From Hedera helix (taxonomy: Eukaryota; Streptophyta; Magnoliopsida; Apiales; Araliaceae): DNA of 64,000 nucleotides. The position numbers and the translations under genes were made by a program. Below, one piece after another: positions 46,103 through 59,791 of the stretch (within the stretch, counting starts at the first letter, position 1; each line of letters starts with the position of its first letter). The DNA is taken from NCBI GenBank assembly GCA_947179155.2, contig OX359285.1:8758731-8822730 (forward strand), read 5' to 3'. The notes under the pieces are model-generated. The model did not search any database. It had not been told where the DNA came from and saw only the letters and a list, made by a program, of their open reading frames with translations.

Positions 46103-46107
46103 GCCGA
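46103..46107. repeat. Target site duplication of the LARD, left (GCCGA)
   Basis: Perfect match to 57906-57910. Confidence 0.95.
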
Positions 46108-47492
46108 TGTAATATCCCAGATAATTTCAAGATTTTAAATAATATCTTAATTGATTTTATTAAAGGTTAATGTTTAAACCTAGAAGGTGAGAAGGAAGAT
46201 GTGTAGAAAATGGGTAAACATTTTTTTTTTTTTAACATAAATTATTTGTTAGAAATTAAATGTGAGAATATTTTAATGATGCAGGTAGATAATTTATTGA
46301 AGAAAGAAATTCAATTGAGAAGTGAAGGTGAATATATTAATATTTATATATATACACCTATAGTTGAGTTTGTTAGTCAAACAAGATGATGTGTGAATTA
46401 AATTAAATACTTAATAAAACTAATAAATTAATTAGTTTTAGTATGGATTAAAAAGAAAAGTCATGTAATATAATTAATTGAATTAATTATATAAGTTATG
46501 AATTAAGGTTATGAGTAACAAGTAGGGAAGTGGAATATTGCCTAGAAGGACAATATTAAGAAGTTAATTAATTAAGTAATTTACTTAATTAATAAGTTGT
46601 TATAGATGTAAGCCCAATATGGAGATATTTGCATGAAATGGGTAATTAAATAAGAGAGCCAATAAAAAGTAAGTTATGTAGCCCAAACCATTAAAAGTCA
46701 AATGATGGTCAATGGTTGGGAGAAGCATTTCAAGTATTGATTGAGTGTAGAGAATTAACTAGTGTCTAGTTAATTGAATAACCCTAGTTGGTTGACAAGA
46801 GAGATAGCATTAACCAATCATTGGTTAATTTCTAGATAAATAAATGTGGGGTTAAGAATTAACCGTGGATGGGTTAATTAAGTAACCCAATGTGGTAGAA
46901 TTAATTATAGCAAATCTAATTGGATTATATTATAAGTCCAATTGAGGTATGAAACTAGGTCAAATTAAATTAACCTAGTAGTTCATATAATTTAATTTGA
47001 ACATTGATTTATGTAATAATTAACCAAGCCCAATGCTTGTTTTAATTAAATGTAACATAGGGTAATTAATATTAGCCCAATGTAATAATTAAATTGAGCT
47101 CAAACAAATTTAATTGATGAGCCCAATAGAAATATTAATTTGATCCAATGTGGAGCCCAAATGGAAGTCAAAGTGGTGGTCAATATATATACATTGGTGT
47201 ATATATATATGAATACTTATATAATGATATAAGATATAAAAATAAAGCTAAAGTGATGTAATAAAAGAGGAATCCCGAATTTTGGAGGGGGCCCCACATG
47301 AAAGGTTGCTTGTTGGTGAATTTGGAGTGTAAAATGTCTCAACAACTCCCCACCAACCCTAGTCATTCCATTGGTCAATCAAAATGTCACTCAATGGTCA
47401 TTCAAGCTATAGTAAGCTTGGTTAACCCTTAAATTCACCAACACTAGTTGATTAATGAAGGTTAATGGTGATTAGGGAGGGTCTATATATAG

Positions 47493-47502
47493 CATCCATC
47501 AA
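47493..47502 (+). promoter_or_regulatory. TATA box of the LARD 5' LTR
   Basis: CTATATATAG; the copy in the 3' LTR is at 54463-54472. The transcript would carry a very long U5 of over 3 kb. Confidence 0.5.
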
Positions 47503-48659
47503 CATTTTGTTATGTTTGTTAGTTAGTTTTCAAGAACTCCTAGAGAGAAAGAGAGAGTATTCTAGAGAAAAGCTAGCAAGCTTTGAGAAATGGATGATCC
47601 ACTAAGGAAAGTTGCTAGAGAATGATCAAGGTGGAGTCACAAGCCTAGCTCCTAGCAAGAGGAAGGAGATCATCCATGTCTAAGAGGTTAAAAAGTACTC
47701 CAAACCTTTTTAATTTCATTTTTGTTGTTTAAATAAGTTTTAAACAGTTAAAATATATTTTTAACCGATCAAAACTTGTTTTGATGGTCTAGAAGTCTTT
47801 AACTATGTAATATATGTATATTCATAGTTTGATGGGTTTAACATGGGTTTTTATATGTGTTTGTGATGAAAAATTTCATCAAAATCATCAAATAAGTTTT
47901 TACCGACGAAAACCAAGTAACAAAAATCATAGCAGCCCATTCACGGAATTACTGTTCACGATCCGTAAGTCGGATTTATGATCCGTCAATTTTGGGTGAT
48001 AGATCCATGAAATATGAAGATTCTCCAAGTTGAATGACTAAAATCCGATTTAAAATGAGCAAGATATGGATTTTCTACCAAAACACCCCACTAATTTTAG
48101 GGCTGTGCATAACAGTCGGGTTTATAGCTATTTTCAGTGACCAAAACAAATCCAAACTTGATGTTTGATAACAGAATCATGTAGTTCGGGAAGTTACGAA
48201 TCCATCGATACCTAATAGACCTCAATCGGACTTGTGGATTTCATTTTATTCAAGTTCCCGTCGGAGACCCCAAGTCTGGAAAACTAAGAAAGTAATCTGC
48301 CTATTTTATTAAAAAAACCGGCCGGTTCGGTTTTTTTCGGTTTTTCATGATTTCTAGGTAGGGCCGGTTCGGGCATTTTTAGGCCGGTTCTTGGGTTGGT
48401 TCCAAAAGAGAAAATGCTTATAATTTTATAAAGAAAATTATCAAAATTTAAAATCCGAATGTTTTTGTAATTTGGTATTTATTAGAATTAATAGTGGATT
48501 AAAGCTTACTAAATGGCTAATAATTATGGAAAAATTATTTTTAATTTCAGAAAAATAATATTTGACCTATTGGCATGCTAGTTAAGTGTTATAAAATAAA
48601 ATTTGAAATTATTGGAGTGATTCACTATATATTAGCTATTTATTAGTGTATAAATAGGC

Positions 48660-49140
48660 TAATGATCTAATTAAATATTATTTAATAAATATTAAATAAT
48701 ATATGAAGTTATGTAATTAATTAATTATGATTTAATGAATATTAAATAATAATTAAAGGATGTTAAGATGAATAAGTTAGTTATTTATTATTTAATTGCA
48801 CTTAAATAATAAGTAAAGTTAAATAAATAATTAATTATTATTTAAATTAATATTAAATAATAATTAAAGAATATTAAAGTTAGAAAGCTAATTATTTATT
48901 ATTTAATTAATATTAAATAATAAGTAAGGTTAATTAAGTAATTAATTATTATTTAATTAATATTAAATAATAATTAAAGGATAATTAAGGTTAATAAACT
49001 AATTATTTATTATTTAATTAATATTAAATAATAAGTAAGGTTAATTAATTAATTAATTATTATTTAATTAATATTAAATAATGAGTTCGGATAATTAGTT
49101 AATTAATTATTATTTAATTCATATTAAATAATAATTAAAT
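48660..49140 (+). repeat. AT-rich minisatellite in the LARD 5' LTR (and 55630-56110 in the 3' LTR)
   Basis: About eight units built on 'ttatttaattaatattaaat', roughly 60 bp apart, with 'aataagtaagg' or 'aataattaaagg' spacers. It is a different unit from the one in the solo LTR at 5190. Confidence 0.75.
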
Positions 49141-50938
49141 GGTAATTAAGTGGAATAAATTATTACTTAATCGAAAGAAGATTATTAAGTAATTAAAATA
49201 TATTGATAATATTATTGACTAACTATTAAATGATAATAGTTAAGAATTAAATCATTATTCAATAATTAATAATGATATGTAATTAATTTAAAATATTATT
49301 AAAGGATTAATAATATTATTTAGCATTTAATTAACTATTAAATAATAATAGTTAAGAGTTAAATCATTATTAAATAAATAATAATGATAAATAAAGATTT
49401 AGAATATTATTAAAGAATTAATAATATTGTTTAACAAGTAATTAACTATTGGGTAATAATAGTTAAGGGTTGAATCGTTATTAAATAATTACTAATGATA
49501 CGCGAGGATTTCAAATATTATTAAATGATTGATAATATTGATGAACAATTAAATTGTTATTAAAATGATTGATAATAATGAGAAGTCAATTAAAATACTA
49601 TTAAAGGGTAATAATATTAGCAAACAATTAAATTATTATTAAAAGATTAATAATAATGATTAAGGTAAACTATTATTAAAAATAAATTAATAATAGTAAT
49701 GATTATTTAAAGTGTTATTTAACAATTAAATAACATTATAAGTTATTACTAATTGATAGTAAAATTTAAAATATTATCCAAGGTGGGTAATATTATGATA
49801 AGTATCAAGATAAATGATGTGATTAAGTTAAACCAAGGGTATGGTCCATTAGTGATTAATTGGTGGATCGACCTAAATAAATATAGGGTCCAAGTTTTAA
49901 TGCAGTGACATTAATAAATGTCAGAATTGCATAGTCTCGAACAAAAGATTTATGGTGTTGAATATAAAACACTGAGTCAAGTCAAAGAGAGACGAAAATA
50001 TGAAATTAACCTTATTAAATAAAGGGGATGATAAGAAGAAATAAATATCTTTAAAATAAGATTTAGTATTGAGTCAAACTTTGACTGATATTGTGCACCG
50101 TTGATCTCACATACCGTGTAGGTGGTGCAAGGAACGTCAAAGATTAACGTAAGCTGGTTATACAAGTCCAGGCAAGTTTTTCAGAACGTGTTGTATTATG
50201 TGCATGAATTATAAGTTTGTTATTAAACTGAGATGTGCTCATACGTGGTTATGTGCAAAGATGTTTTACTGTGCCTTTGTGCAATAAGTTGATTTGAACT
50301 GTTGATATGCGGTAGTTAATTTAAGACAATTGTTCTGCATTGAACTATATGTCATGATAGAGGTTAGACATGAAGCATAGATTAAATGCGAGGCATGATA
50401 TGCATGAGCAGTATGTCATAAACTGAAATGCATGAAAAACATGATGTTAGTATAAATTGTAAATTTTATGTGAAGCATGTAATGTGTTATGTGTAGCTGT
50501 TGAACTTGCTGAGCCGTCGTGCTCACTCTTGCCTAAACCAACATTTTCAGATAAGGCTAGTTACCTGAAGTTCTCGATAAAGAACAAGGAACAGGAAAAT
50601 ATATTACTTCCATTGAAGATCTAAATATTTATTGTAGATATCAGTCCGAATTGGACAGGTAAATGATTGTGTAACATAAGACTTAGTTGGTATGTTATAT
50701 GAGTATTAAATACTCAAATTGATTGTAATAGAATGTCGTATCATGTATGATATTGAGACATACTAGGAATGTATAAAGATTTCGATTCTGGAATAGAAAG
50801 AGATGTTGAAAAATTGTAAATAAATGATTATTTAGCAATTATAATATTGTTGTGATTCATGAACAATAAGGAAAATGTTGTACTCGTGTTGAACCGGATC
50901 CGAGGTTCAAAGAACCCGGATTCGGGGTCGTCACAAGT

Positions 50939-50950
50939 TGGTATCAGAGC
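50939..50950 (+). other. Primer binding site, initiator tRNA-Met
   Basis: TGGTATCAGAGC, three bases after the 5' LTR. It is the complement of the plant tRNA-iMet 3' end. Confidence 0.92.
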
Positions 50951-53060
50951 TGATAGGTTATAAACTTTAGGTAAGAGTACCTTAGGCTATAACCGTAGTA
51001 GAAGATAAGTAAAATGATAAATGAATAAACTACGGAAGAGTTTAAGTTATAAAAGATGAATTTGGAAAATTCATATAGAGAAGATTATCCAAAGATGGAT
51101 TTAAGAAGATATAAGACAGATGAAAAAGGTCATGTTGTACCTAATTTGAAGAAATGATAGAAAATATCTTTTGATAAGATTTTGAGAAGCATAAAAAAAA
51201 ATGCTAATAAGGTCATGAAATGATCTAGAGAAATGAACTCGTAATGAGACATATGTGCTAAAATATGAATGGAGAGAATTCGTATTCAGTTAAGAAAATT
51301 AGAAGGTTTGTGGGTTTTTAATTGAGAACTCATATTAGTGGCTGAGTTGTACGATTCCTTGTATGGATTTGTTCTTGGTTTTAGAACCACTTAGCTTCTT
51401 ATATTAATATAGTAGTTGAGTTTAACAGTTCTTTGTATGGGCAGAGGATTTGTTCTTGGTTTAACGACCGCTTAACTTTCTATATTGATTAGTGGCCGAG
51501 TTGACCAATTTCTTGTAGAGGCAGGAGATTGCGTTTGGTTTGACAACCACTTAGCTTCCTATAGTAATAATCGATTTGAACCTGATGTCATGCTATTCGA
51601 TGTATATATGGTGAGAAGGTGATTCTTTTCTCATAATATATTGGATATGTAGAGAATATTAAGATAAATACGTGTTCTTAAAACTCATACTGATGGTAAG
51701 TTCGTGACTCATAATCGTATGGTGGAACCCCTCAGCGAATGGACGATTTTGGTCTGACTAGGATAAGTTCTCCGACCCATATGATTGTGGCAAGTACCTG
51801 AACTCCTAATGTGTGGTAAGTTTGATGAACAATAAGTATGGGTAGAGTTAAGTAGTAAGACTAGAGCTTTACCATATATAGTTATTAAGCTGGAAAAGAA
51901 TGCGGAGGAGAAATTTGAGGTATTTTGAGGTTTTAGGACATTCCAAATCTTCTAGCTATGCTAGACTTTGAAATTCTTAAAATCGTGCTAAATTCGCACT
52001 TTTGTGCTTTTGAAAAGACAAATGTATTTTAGAAATCATTAATGCATTTAGTGCAGAGATGATAAACGATGGAGTCATCAATGCAGAGTAACCTAGTGTT
52101 GGATGTTTAAAGCCCACTATGGTATGATGTAGTATGACAAAGTCATAAAATGATTTTCAGTATTTTAAAACGTTTAAAGAATAGTCTATGCTAATTGTTT
52201 CAGCTAGACAAATTGATTTGAAAATATCAAAATGTATTTATAAAATCATCACATGCCATTAAAGCCATGGTGTGGGGATGAAAAGGACGGAATCCTCAAC
52301 GTACTGTCAAGATGTGCGGTATCATGAAGTCATGAATTAATGACGGAATCCTCAACGTACTGTCAAGATGATGCGGTATCATGAAGTCCTATAAATGAAT
52401 TTTAGTTATTTTAACTAATCTGAAATGAATTTTTGAATCGTAATATACGAACAGTTCAATGATGGGAGTCTTTGTCATTTATTTTAACTGGACACTTTTG
52501 GTCAGAATTGACTCAAGTTTATTATCCAATCCAAATTATTTTGGAACGGAATTTTGTAGTAAGTCTGAGGTGAACAAGTGCAAAAACAAATATATTCTGT
52601 CGGCTAAAGCAGATATATTTTTGTCGGCATATAGCTCCGACTGGCGCCTAAAAATTAAGACGTTCTGCACGACGTATGGTACAATAGGCTGATCACCTAG
52701 CGTACACCTATGGAATGTTTTCAGTCTTTGTGATTGATAAACACTCTGTTTATAAGTATTTACAGGGATAAATACTATTTATTCGGAATTCAGTTAATTC
52801 CATTCGGATGTTCACAGTCTTGATGACCCCTCAGCATATTATGAAAGTTTTAATGAATATTTTGATTTTCAATTTATTCTTCTGTAAGATATTGATTTTC
52901 AATTTATTCTTCTGCAAGATATTCCATTGTTCTGGAATTATGAGTTTAGAAGTATGAACTTCCTAGAAAAGGGTGGTCATAGAATTTGATGAGTAAAGAG
53001 ATATTCTCAGTGATGAAAATTGGTAGAATTGTGTATGAGATAATTTCGGGGACGAAATTC

Positions 53061-53077
53061 TTATAAGAAGGGGTGAA
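53061..53077 (+). other. Polypurine tract of the LARD
   Basis: 'aagaaggggtgaa' directly before the 3' LTR, preceded by 'aatttcggggacgaaattc' (53042-53060), a block conserved at this place in Tekay/Del chromoviruses. Confidence 0.85.
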
Positions 53078-56000
53078 TGTAATATCCCAGATAATTTCAA
53101 GATTTTAAATAATATCTTAATTGATTTTATTAAAGGTTAATGTTTAAACCTAGAAGGTGAGAAGGAAGATGTGTAGAAAATGGGTAAACATTTTTTTTTT
53201 TTTAACATAAATTATTTGTTAGAAATTAAATGTGAGAATATTTTAATGATGCAGGTAGATAATTTATTGAAGAAAGAAATTCAATTGAGAAGTGAAGGTG
53301 AATATATTAATATTTATATATATACACCTATAGTTGAGTTTGTTAGTCAAACAAGATGATGTGTGAATTAAATTAAATACTTAATAAAACTAATAAATTA
53401 ATTAGTTTTAGTATGGATTAAAAAGAAAAGTCATGTAATATAATTAATTGAATTAATTATATAAGTTATGAATTAAGGTTATGAGTAACAAGTAGGGAAG
53501 TGGAATATTGCCTAGAAGGACAATATTAAGAAGTTAATTAATTAAGTAATTTACTTAATTAATAAGTTGTTATAGATGTAAGCCCAATATGGAGATATTT
53601 GCATGAAATGGGTAATTAAATAAGAGAGCCAATAAAAAGTAAGTTATGTAGCCCAAACCATTAAAAGTCAAATGATGGTCAATGGTTGGGAGAAGCATTT
53701 CAAGTATTGATTGAGTGTAGAGAATTAACTAGTGTCTAGTTAATTGAATAACCCTAGTTGGTTGACAAGAGAGATAGCATTAACCAATCATTGGTTAATT
53801 TCTAGATAAATAAATGTGGGGTTAAGAATTAACCGTGGATGGGTTAATTAAGTAACCCAATGTGGTAGAATTAATTATAGCAAATCTAATTGGATTATAT
53901 TATAAGTCCAATTGAGGTATGAAACTAGGTCAAATTAAATTAACCTAGTAGTTCATATAATTTAATTTGAACATTGATTTATGTAATAATTAACCAAGCC
54001 CAATGCTTGTTTTAATTAAATGTAACATAGGGTAATTAATATTAGCCCAATGTAATAATTAAATTGAGCTCAAACAAATTTAATTGATGAGCCCAATAGA
54101 AATATTAATTTGATCCAATGTGGAGCCCAAATGGAAGTCAAAGTGGTGGTCAATATATATACATTGGTGTATATATATATGAATACTTATATAATGATAT
54201 AAGATATAAAAATAAAGCTAAAGTGATGTAATAAAAGAGGAATCCCGAATTTTGGAGGGGGCCCCACATGAAAGGTTGCTTGTTGGTGAATTTGGAGTGT
54301 AAAATGTCTCAACAACTCCCCACCAACCCTAGTCATTCCATTGGTCAATCAAAATGTCACTCAATGGTCATTCAAGCTATAGTAAGCTTGGTTAACCCTT
54401 AAATTCACCAACACTAGTTGATTAATGAAGGTTAATGGTGATTAGGGAGGGTCTATATATAGCATCCATCAACATTTTGTTATGTTTGTTAGTTAGTTTT
54501 CAAGAACTCCTAGAGAGAAAGAGAGAGTATTCTAGAGAAAAGCTAGCAAGCTTTGAGAAATGGATGATCCACTAAGGAAAGTTGCTAGAGAATGATCAAG
54601 GTGGAGTCACAAGCCTAGCTCCTAGCAAGAGGAAGGAGATCATCCATGTCTAAGAGGTTAAAAAGTACTCCAAACCTTTTTAATTTCATTTTTGTTGTTT
54701 AAATAAGTTTTAAACAGTTAAAATATATTTTTAACCGATCAAAACTTGTTTTGATGGTCTAGAAGTCTTTAACTATGTAATATATGTATATTCATAGTTT
54801 GATGGGTTTAACATGGGTTTTTATATGTGTTTGTGATGAAAAATTTCATCAAAATCATCAAATAAGTTTTTACCGACGAAAACCAAGTAACAAAAATCAT
54901 AGCAGCCCATTCACGGAATTACTGTTCACGATCCGTAAGTCGGATTTATGATCCGTCAATTTTGGGTGATAGATCCATGAAATATGAAGATTCTCCAAGT
55001 TGAATGACTAAAATCCGATTTAAAATGAGCAAGATATGGATTTTCTACCAAAACACCCCACTAATTTTAGGGCTGTGCATAACAGTCGGGTTTATAGCTA
55101 TTTTCAGTGACCAAAACAAATCCAAACTTGATGTTTGATAACAGAATCATGTAGTTCGGGAAGTTACGAATCCATCGATACCTAATAGACCTCAATCGGA
55201 CTTGTGGATTTCATTTTATTCAAGTTCCCGTCGGAGACCCCAAGTCTGGAAAACTAAGAAAGTAATCTGCCTATTTTATTAAAAAAACCGGCCGGTTCGG
55301 TTTTTTTCGGTTTTTCATGATTTCTAGGTAGGGCCGGTTCGGGCATTTTTAGGCCGGTTCTTGGGTTGGTTCCAAAAGAGAAAATGCTTATAATTTTATA
55401 AAGAAAATTATCAAAATTTAAAATCCGAATTTTTTTGTAATTTGGTATTTATTAGAATTAATAGTGGATTAAAGCTTACTAAATGGCTAATAATTATGGA
55501 AAAATTATTTTTAATTTCAGAAAAATAATATTTGACCTATTGGCATGCTAGTTAAGTGTTATAAAATAAAATTTGAAATTATTGGAGTGATTCACTATAT
55601 ATTAGCTATTTATTAGTGTATAAATAGGCTAATGATCTAATTAAATATTATTTAATAAATATTAAATAATATATGAAGTTATGTAATTAATTAATTATGA
55701 TTTAATGAATATTAAATAATAATTAAAGGATGTTAAGATGAATAAGTTAGTTATTTATTATTTAATTGCACTTAAATAATAAGTAAAGTTAAATAAATAA
55801 TTAATTATTATTTAAATTAATATTAAATAATAATTAAAGAATATTAAAGTTAGAAAGCTAATTATTTATTATTTAATTAATATTAAATAATAAGTAAGGT
55901 TAATTAAGTAATTAATTATTATTTAATTAATATTAAATAATAATTAAAGGATAATTAAGGTTAATAAACTAATTATTTATTATTTAATTAATATTAAATA

Positions 56001-57905
56001 ATAAGTAAGGTTAATTAATTAATTAATTATTATTTAATTAATATTAAATAATGAGTTCGGATAATTAGTTAATTAATTATTATTTAATTCATATTAAATA
56101 ATAATTAAATGGTAATTAAGTGGAATAAATTATTACTTAATCGAAAGAAGATTATTAAGTAATTAAAATATATTGATAATATTATTGACTAACTATTAAA
56201 TGATAATAGTTAAGAATTAAATCATTATTCAATAATTAATAATGATATGTAATTAATTTAAAATATTATTAAAGGATTAATAATATTATTTAGCATTTAA
56301 TTAACTATTAAATAATAATAGTTAAGAGTTAAATCATTATTAAATAAATAATAATGATAAATAAAGATTTAGAATATTATTAAAGAATTAATAATATTGT
56401 TTAACAAGTAATTAACTATTGGGTAATAATAGTTAAGGGTTGAATCGTTATTAAATAATTACTAATGATACGCGAGGATTTCAAATATTATTAAATGATT
56501 GATAATATTGATGAACAATTAAATTGTTATTAAAATGATTGATAATAATGAGAAGTCAATTAAAATACTATTAAAGGGTAATAATATTAGCAAACAATTA
56601 AATTATTATTAAAAGATTAATAATAATGATTAAGGTAAACTATTATTAAAAATAAATTAATAATAGTAATGATTATTTAAAGTGTTATTTAACAATTAAA
56701 TAACATTATAAGTTATTACTAATTGATAGTAAAATTTAAAATATTATCCAAGGTGGGTAATATTATGATAAGTATCAAGATAAATGATGTGATTAAGTTA
56801 AACCAAGGGTATGGTCCATTAGTGATTAATTGGTGGATCGACCTAAATAAATATAGGGTCCAAGTTTTAATGCAGTGACATTAATAAATGTCAGAATTGC
56901 ATAGTCTCGAACAAAAGATTTATGGTGTTGAATATAAAACACTGAGTCAAGTCAAAGAGAGACGAAAATATGAAATTAACCTTATTAAATAAAGGGGATG
57001 ATAAGAAGAAATAAATATCTTTAAAATAAGATTTAGTATTGAGTCAAACTTTGACTGATATTGTGCACCGTTGATCTCACATACCGTGTAGGTGGTGCAA
57101 GGAACGTCAAAGATTAACGTAAGCTGGTTATACAAGTCCAGGCAAGTTTTTCAGAACGTGTTGTATTATGTGCATGAATTATAAGTTTGTTATTAAACTG
57201 AGATGTGCTCATACGTGGTTATGTGCAAAGATGTTTTACTGTGCCTTTGTGCAATAAGTTGATTTGAACTGTTGATATGCGGTAGTTAATTTAAGACAAT
57301 TGTTCTGCATTGAACTATATGTCATGATAGAGGTTAGACATGAAGCATAGATTAAATGCGAGGCATGATATGCATGAGCAGTATGTCATAAACTGAAATG
57401 CATGAAAAACATGATGTTAGTATAAATTGTAAATTTTATGTGAAGCATGTAATGTGTTATGTGTAGCTGTTGAACTTGCTGAGCCGTCGTGCTCACTCTT
57501 GCCTAAACCAACATTTTCAGATAAGGCTAGTTACCTGAAGTTCTCGATAAAGAACAAGGAACAGGAAAATATATTACTTCCATTGAAGATCTAAATATTT
57601 ATTGTAGATATCAGTCCGAATTGGACAGGTAAATGATTGTGTAACATAAGACTTAGTTGGTATGTTATATGAGTATTAAATACTCAAATTGATTGTAATA
57701 GAATGTCGTATCATGTATGATATTGAGACATACTAGGAATGTATAAAGATTTCGATTCTGGAATAGAAAGAGATGTTGAAAAATTGTAAATAAATGATTA
57801 TTTAGCAATTATAATATTGTTGTGATTCATGAACAATAAGGAAAATGTTGTACTCGTGTTGAACCGGATCCGAGGTTCAAAGAACCCGGATTCGGGGTCG
57901 TCACA
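53078..57905 (+). mobile_element. 3' LTR of the LARD
   Basis: Same length (4828 bp) as the 5' LTR at a constant offset of 6970. It shows one substitution in the parts I compared (T at 55431 for G at 48461). Confidence 0.95.
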
Positions 57906-57910
57906 GCCGA
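57906..57910. repeat. Target site duplication of the LARD, right (GCCGA)
   Basis: Perfect match to 46103-46107. Confidence 0.95.
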
Positions 57911-58523
57911 TCCCTCAACCATCCGTGCCGTCCTCCCCCACACCTCTTCAATAGAACCTTGCCCTTAAAAAAATGTTCTAGACATGACAAACCTGGAGAA
58001 ACAACAACTCAGGAAAAGAAAAAGGAGACGGCTAATCAAGGCTGCCGACCGCCATCCCCAAACTGCTGATCCCATTCCCTTAAAACCTCTCGCCGCTGCT
58101 TACCCAAACACCCCCTCTCCACCCACTTCACCATCACCCCTTCTCGAAGAGAAAGACCCGATTTCTCAAGTCCAGACCCAACCTTCACGTCCCCTTTTCC
58201 CGACTCCAACCTTGCCAGAACAGAGCATACCTCCTCAACACCCATCCCGATCCCCAACACCCATAGAGATCGAATCCGACCCTTCTCTAACCCCTACCAC
58301 AGGGGAAAAACATGAGCCCAGATCTTCATCTTCCAAGCAGGAGAGATCCTACCCTAACATTCCCATCCCTCTGTTCTCCCAATTCTCATTCTTCCCCACC
58401 GAACCCAACCCCTTCATTCCTGAAGATCTATTCCGCTTCTTTAACCTCCCTGCCGACGATCCGCATTACCCCAGCACAAACCCCCGAGTATTGCCGACCA
58501 AAACCATGCTTCATCTCGGACAG

Positions 58524-58600
58524 GTAAACACCCTCCACATAACATAATTATCAATACTCATCAATACTTAAATAATAGCTTATTTACTTATCTTTTGCAG
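58524..58600 (+). other. Intron 2 of the antisense Tat gene (77 bp)
   Basis: CAG/GTAAAC donor, 'tatcttttgcag' acceptor. Joining 58523 to 58601 keeps one frame from 'TMLHLGQ' into 'TLGGFSRLLSHRN' and the coiled coil. Confidence 0.72.
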
Positions 58601-59619
58601 ACACTTGGAGGGTTCAGCCGCCTACTTAGCCATCGAAACACTCAAGAGGAACAAACTGACACTATTACCCGACTTTAAGCTGAACTGGACCAACTTAAAG
58701 CCGACCACAACCGGCTCCATGAAGAACACGACGAACTCAGAAAAGAACACAGCCAACTCCTCAAAAAGCATATCGAAACTTAGCAGGAAATGGCCAAACA
58801 GCTAATCTACGCGAACGCCATCGAAGCCTTGCTCCAACGCCTTCAGAGCCAACTGGCCAAGCAGACTCACCAGAACCAATCCCTAGAGGCAAAACTGACC
58901 GACATTGCCACAGAAAGAACCACCTTACCTCAGGAGCTAGAAAACAGAACCAAGAAATCGGAAGAGCTCCTGAAGCAGAACCAAGACCTTCATCAGAAAA
59001 CCCTTTAGCTGACCCAAGACCTGAATGAGAAAAATGAGTCCGTCAACCTCACCGCTGCAACGAATAAACTCCTTATAGAAGAAATCGAACAGCTCAAGGC
59101 CCAAGCCCTTCAACCCCCCGAAGACACCAAAAAAGCCATCATTGAGGAGTACAAGAAATCCAAAGAGCTGACGGAGGCAGTAATGGACCAGTACACCAAG
59201 GGATATCTATACGCCAAAAGCCTGGTGACGCAAGCTGGGGTGGGGTCAATCCCATCACCATGGGCTTCTCTTCAGATGAAGACATGTCAGACCAAGAAGA
59301 ACCCACGACCACCTCTCCCAATCAACCGAGACTATCCAGGGAACAAAGTCCAACGCCTGATCAACAAAACCCAGAAAGTCAAACCACAGACCTGGTTCAG
59401 CAACCTCCCACAACCGAAGTGCCCCTTTCTGCTCAAGCTCCTCCTGAGGGCCAGAACCCCCCAGAGGATCAGATCTCTACCGAAGACACACAAATCCCCG
59501 ATCCTCAAAATTCCCTTGCTGACCCCCCCTCAAACATCAGTTTAATGTACTTTTTGCTTACGTATGTAAATGTAACAAGTTTGAATGAAAAACATTTTTG
59601 CTTCATTAACGTCTACTAA

Positions 59620-59791
59620 ATATTACATTTTTCATCCGAACAGACATCAGTACTCTAAATAATACGAACACCTAACTTTTTAGAAAAAGTCTAAATAATC
59701 TTCTAAACTGATAACAACTACCGAACCCTAAAATTTATAAAATGAAAGTAGCTAAACATAACCAACATAACCCTTAAATTACTACAGGCAA
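59620..59791. other. Spacer between the antisense gene and the end of pol
   Basis: AT-rich, no motif. It is where the two convergent transcription units of the Tat element meet. Confidence 0.5.

Larger units (their letters stand above)
46108..50935 (+). mobile_element. 5' LTR of the LARD
   Basis: TGTAATATCCCAG ... GGGGTCGTCACA. TATA box CTATATATAG at 47493-47502. An AT-rich array with 'ttatttaattaatattaaataata' units lies at about 48660-49140, and AGCCCAA boxes at about 46610-47160. It has the same layout as the solo LTR at 2572-6665. The only difference from the 3' LTR that I noticed is G at 48461 against T at 55431. Confidence 0.95.
50936..53077 (+). mobile_element. Interior of the LARD, non-coding
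   Basis: No gag or pol motif on either strand; the longest ORF (52459-52692, 77 codons) looks random. A 33-codon ORF from ATG 51056 follows the PBS and could be chance. Tandem features: a ~78-bp unit three times (51344, 51418, 51498), a ~54-bp duplication 'gacggaatcctcaacgtact' (52287 and 52342) and a 34-bp duplication at about 52860-52925. Confidence 0.85.
46108..57905 (+). mobile_element. LARD: non-autonomous chromovirus-type element with 4828-bp LTRs
   Basis: Two LTRs (46108-50935 and 53078-57905), a PBS, a 2142-bp interior without coding capacity and a polypurine tract, flanked by perfect GCCGA duplications. It is inserted in the antisense gene of the Tat element. The PBS type and the 'tttcggggacgaaattc' before the polypurine tract point to the Tekay/Del chromovirus lineage, from which the enzymes to move it would have to come. 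LTRs make up 82 percent of the element. LTR near-identity shows a very recent insertion. Confidence 0.95.
45115..59619 (+). pseudogene. Antisense gene of the Tat element (gypsy-type transposon protein), split by the LARD
   Basis: Plus strand, opposite to pol. Exon 1 (45115-45838) starts MASTTAAA. Its 'HPFITDLIDFVGIGLAQLVP' region fits the plant 'putative gypsy type transposon' domain (PF04195 type). Intron 45839-45929 (GT-AG) keeps the frame. The next exon runs to the LARD at 46108 and resumes at 57906 with a Pro-rich stretch ('PNTPSPPTSPSP'). Intron 58524-58600 also keeps the frame and leads into a coiled coil (about 58620-59160, heptads rich in Leu, Glu, Gln, Lys). An acidic, Gln/Pro-rich tail (59260-59560) lies in a shifted frame. 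Stops: TGA 45790, TAA about 57978, and three in the coiled coil. Function unknown; related ORFs occur in Grande-type elements. Confidence 0.78.

Noticed and set aside
49977..50165. 62-codon minus-strand ORF present identically at 49977-50165 and 56947-57135
   Set aside because: It looked like a conserved duplicated gene, but both copies are the same place in the two LTRs of a young LARD; identity reflects recent insertion, not selection.
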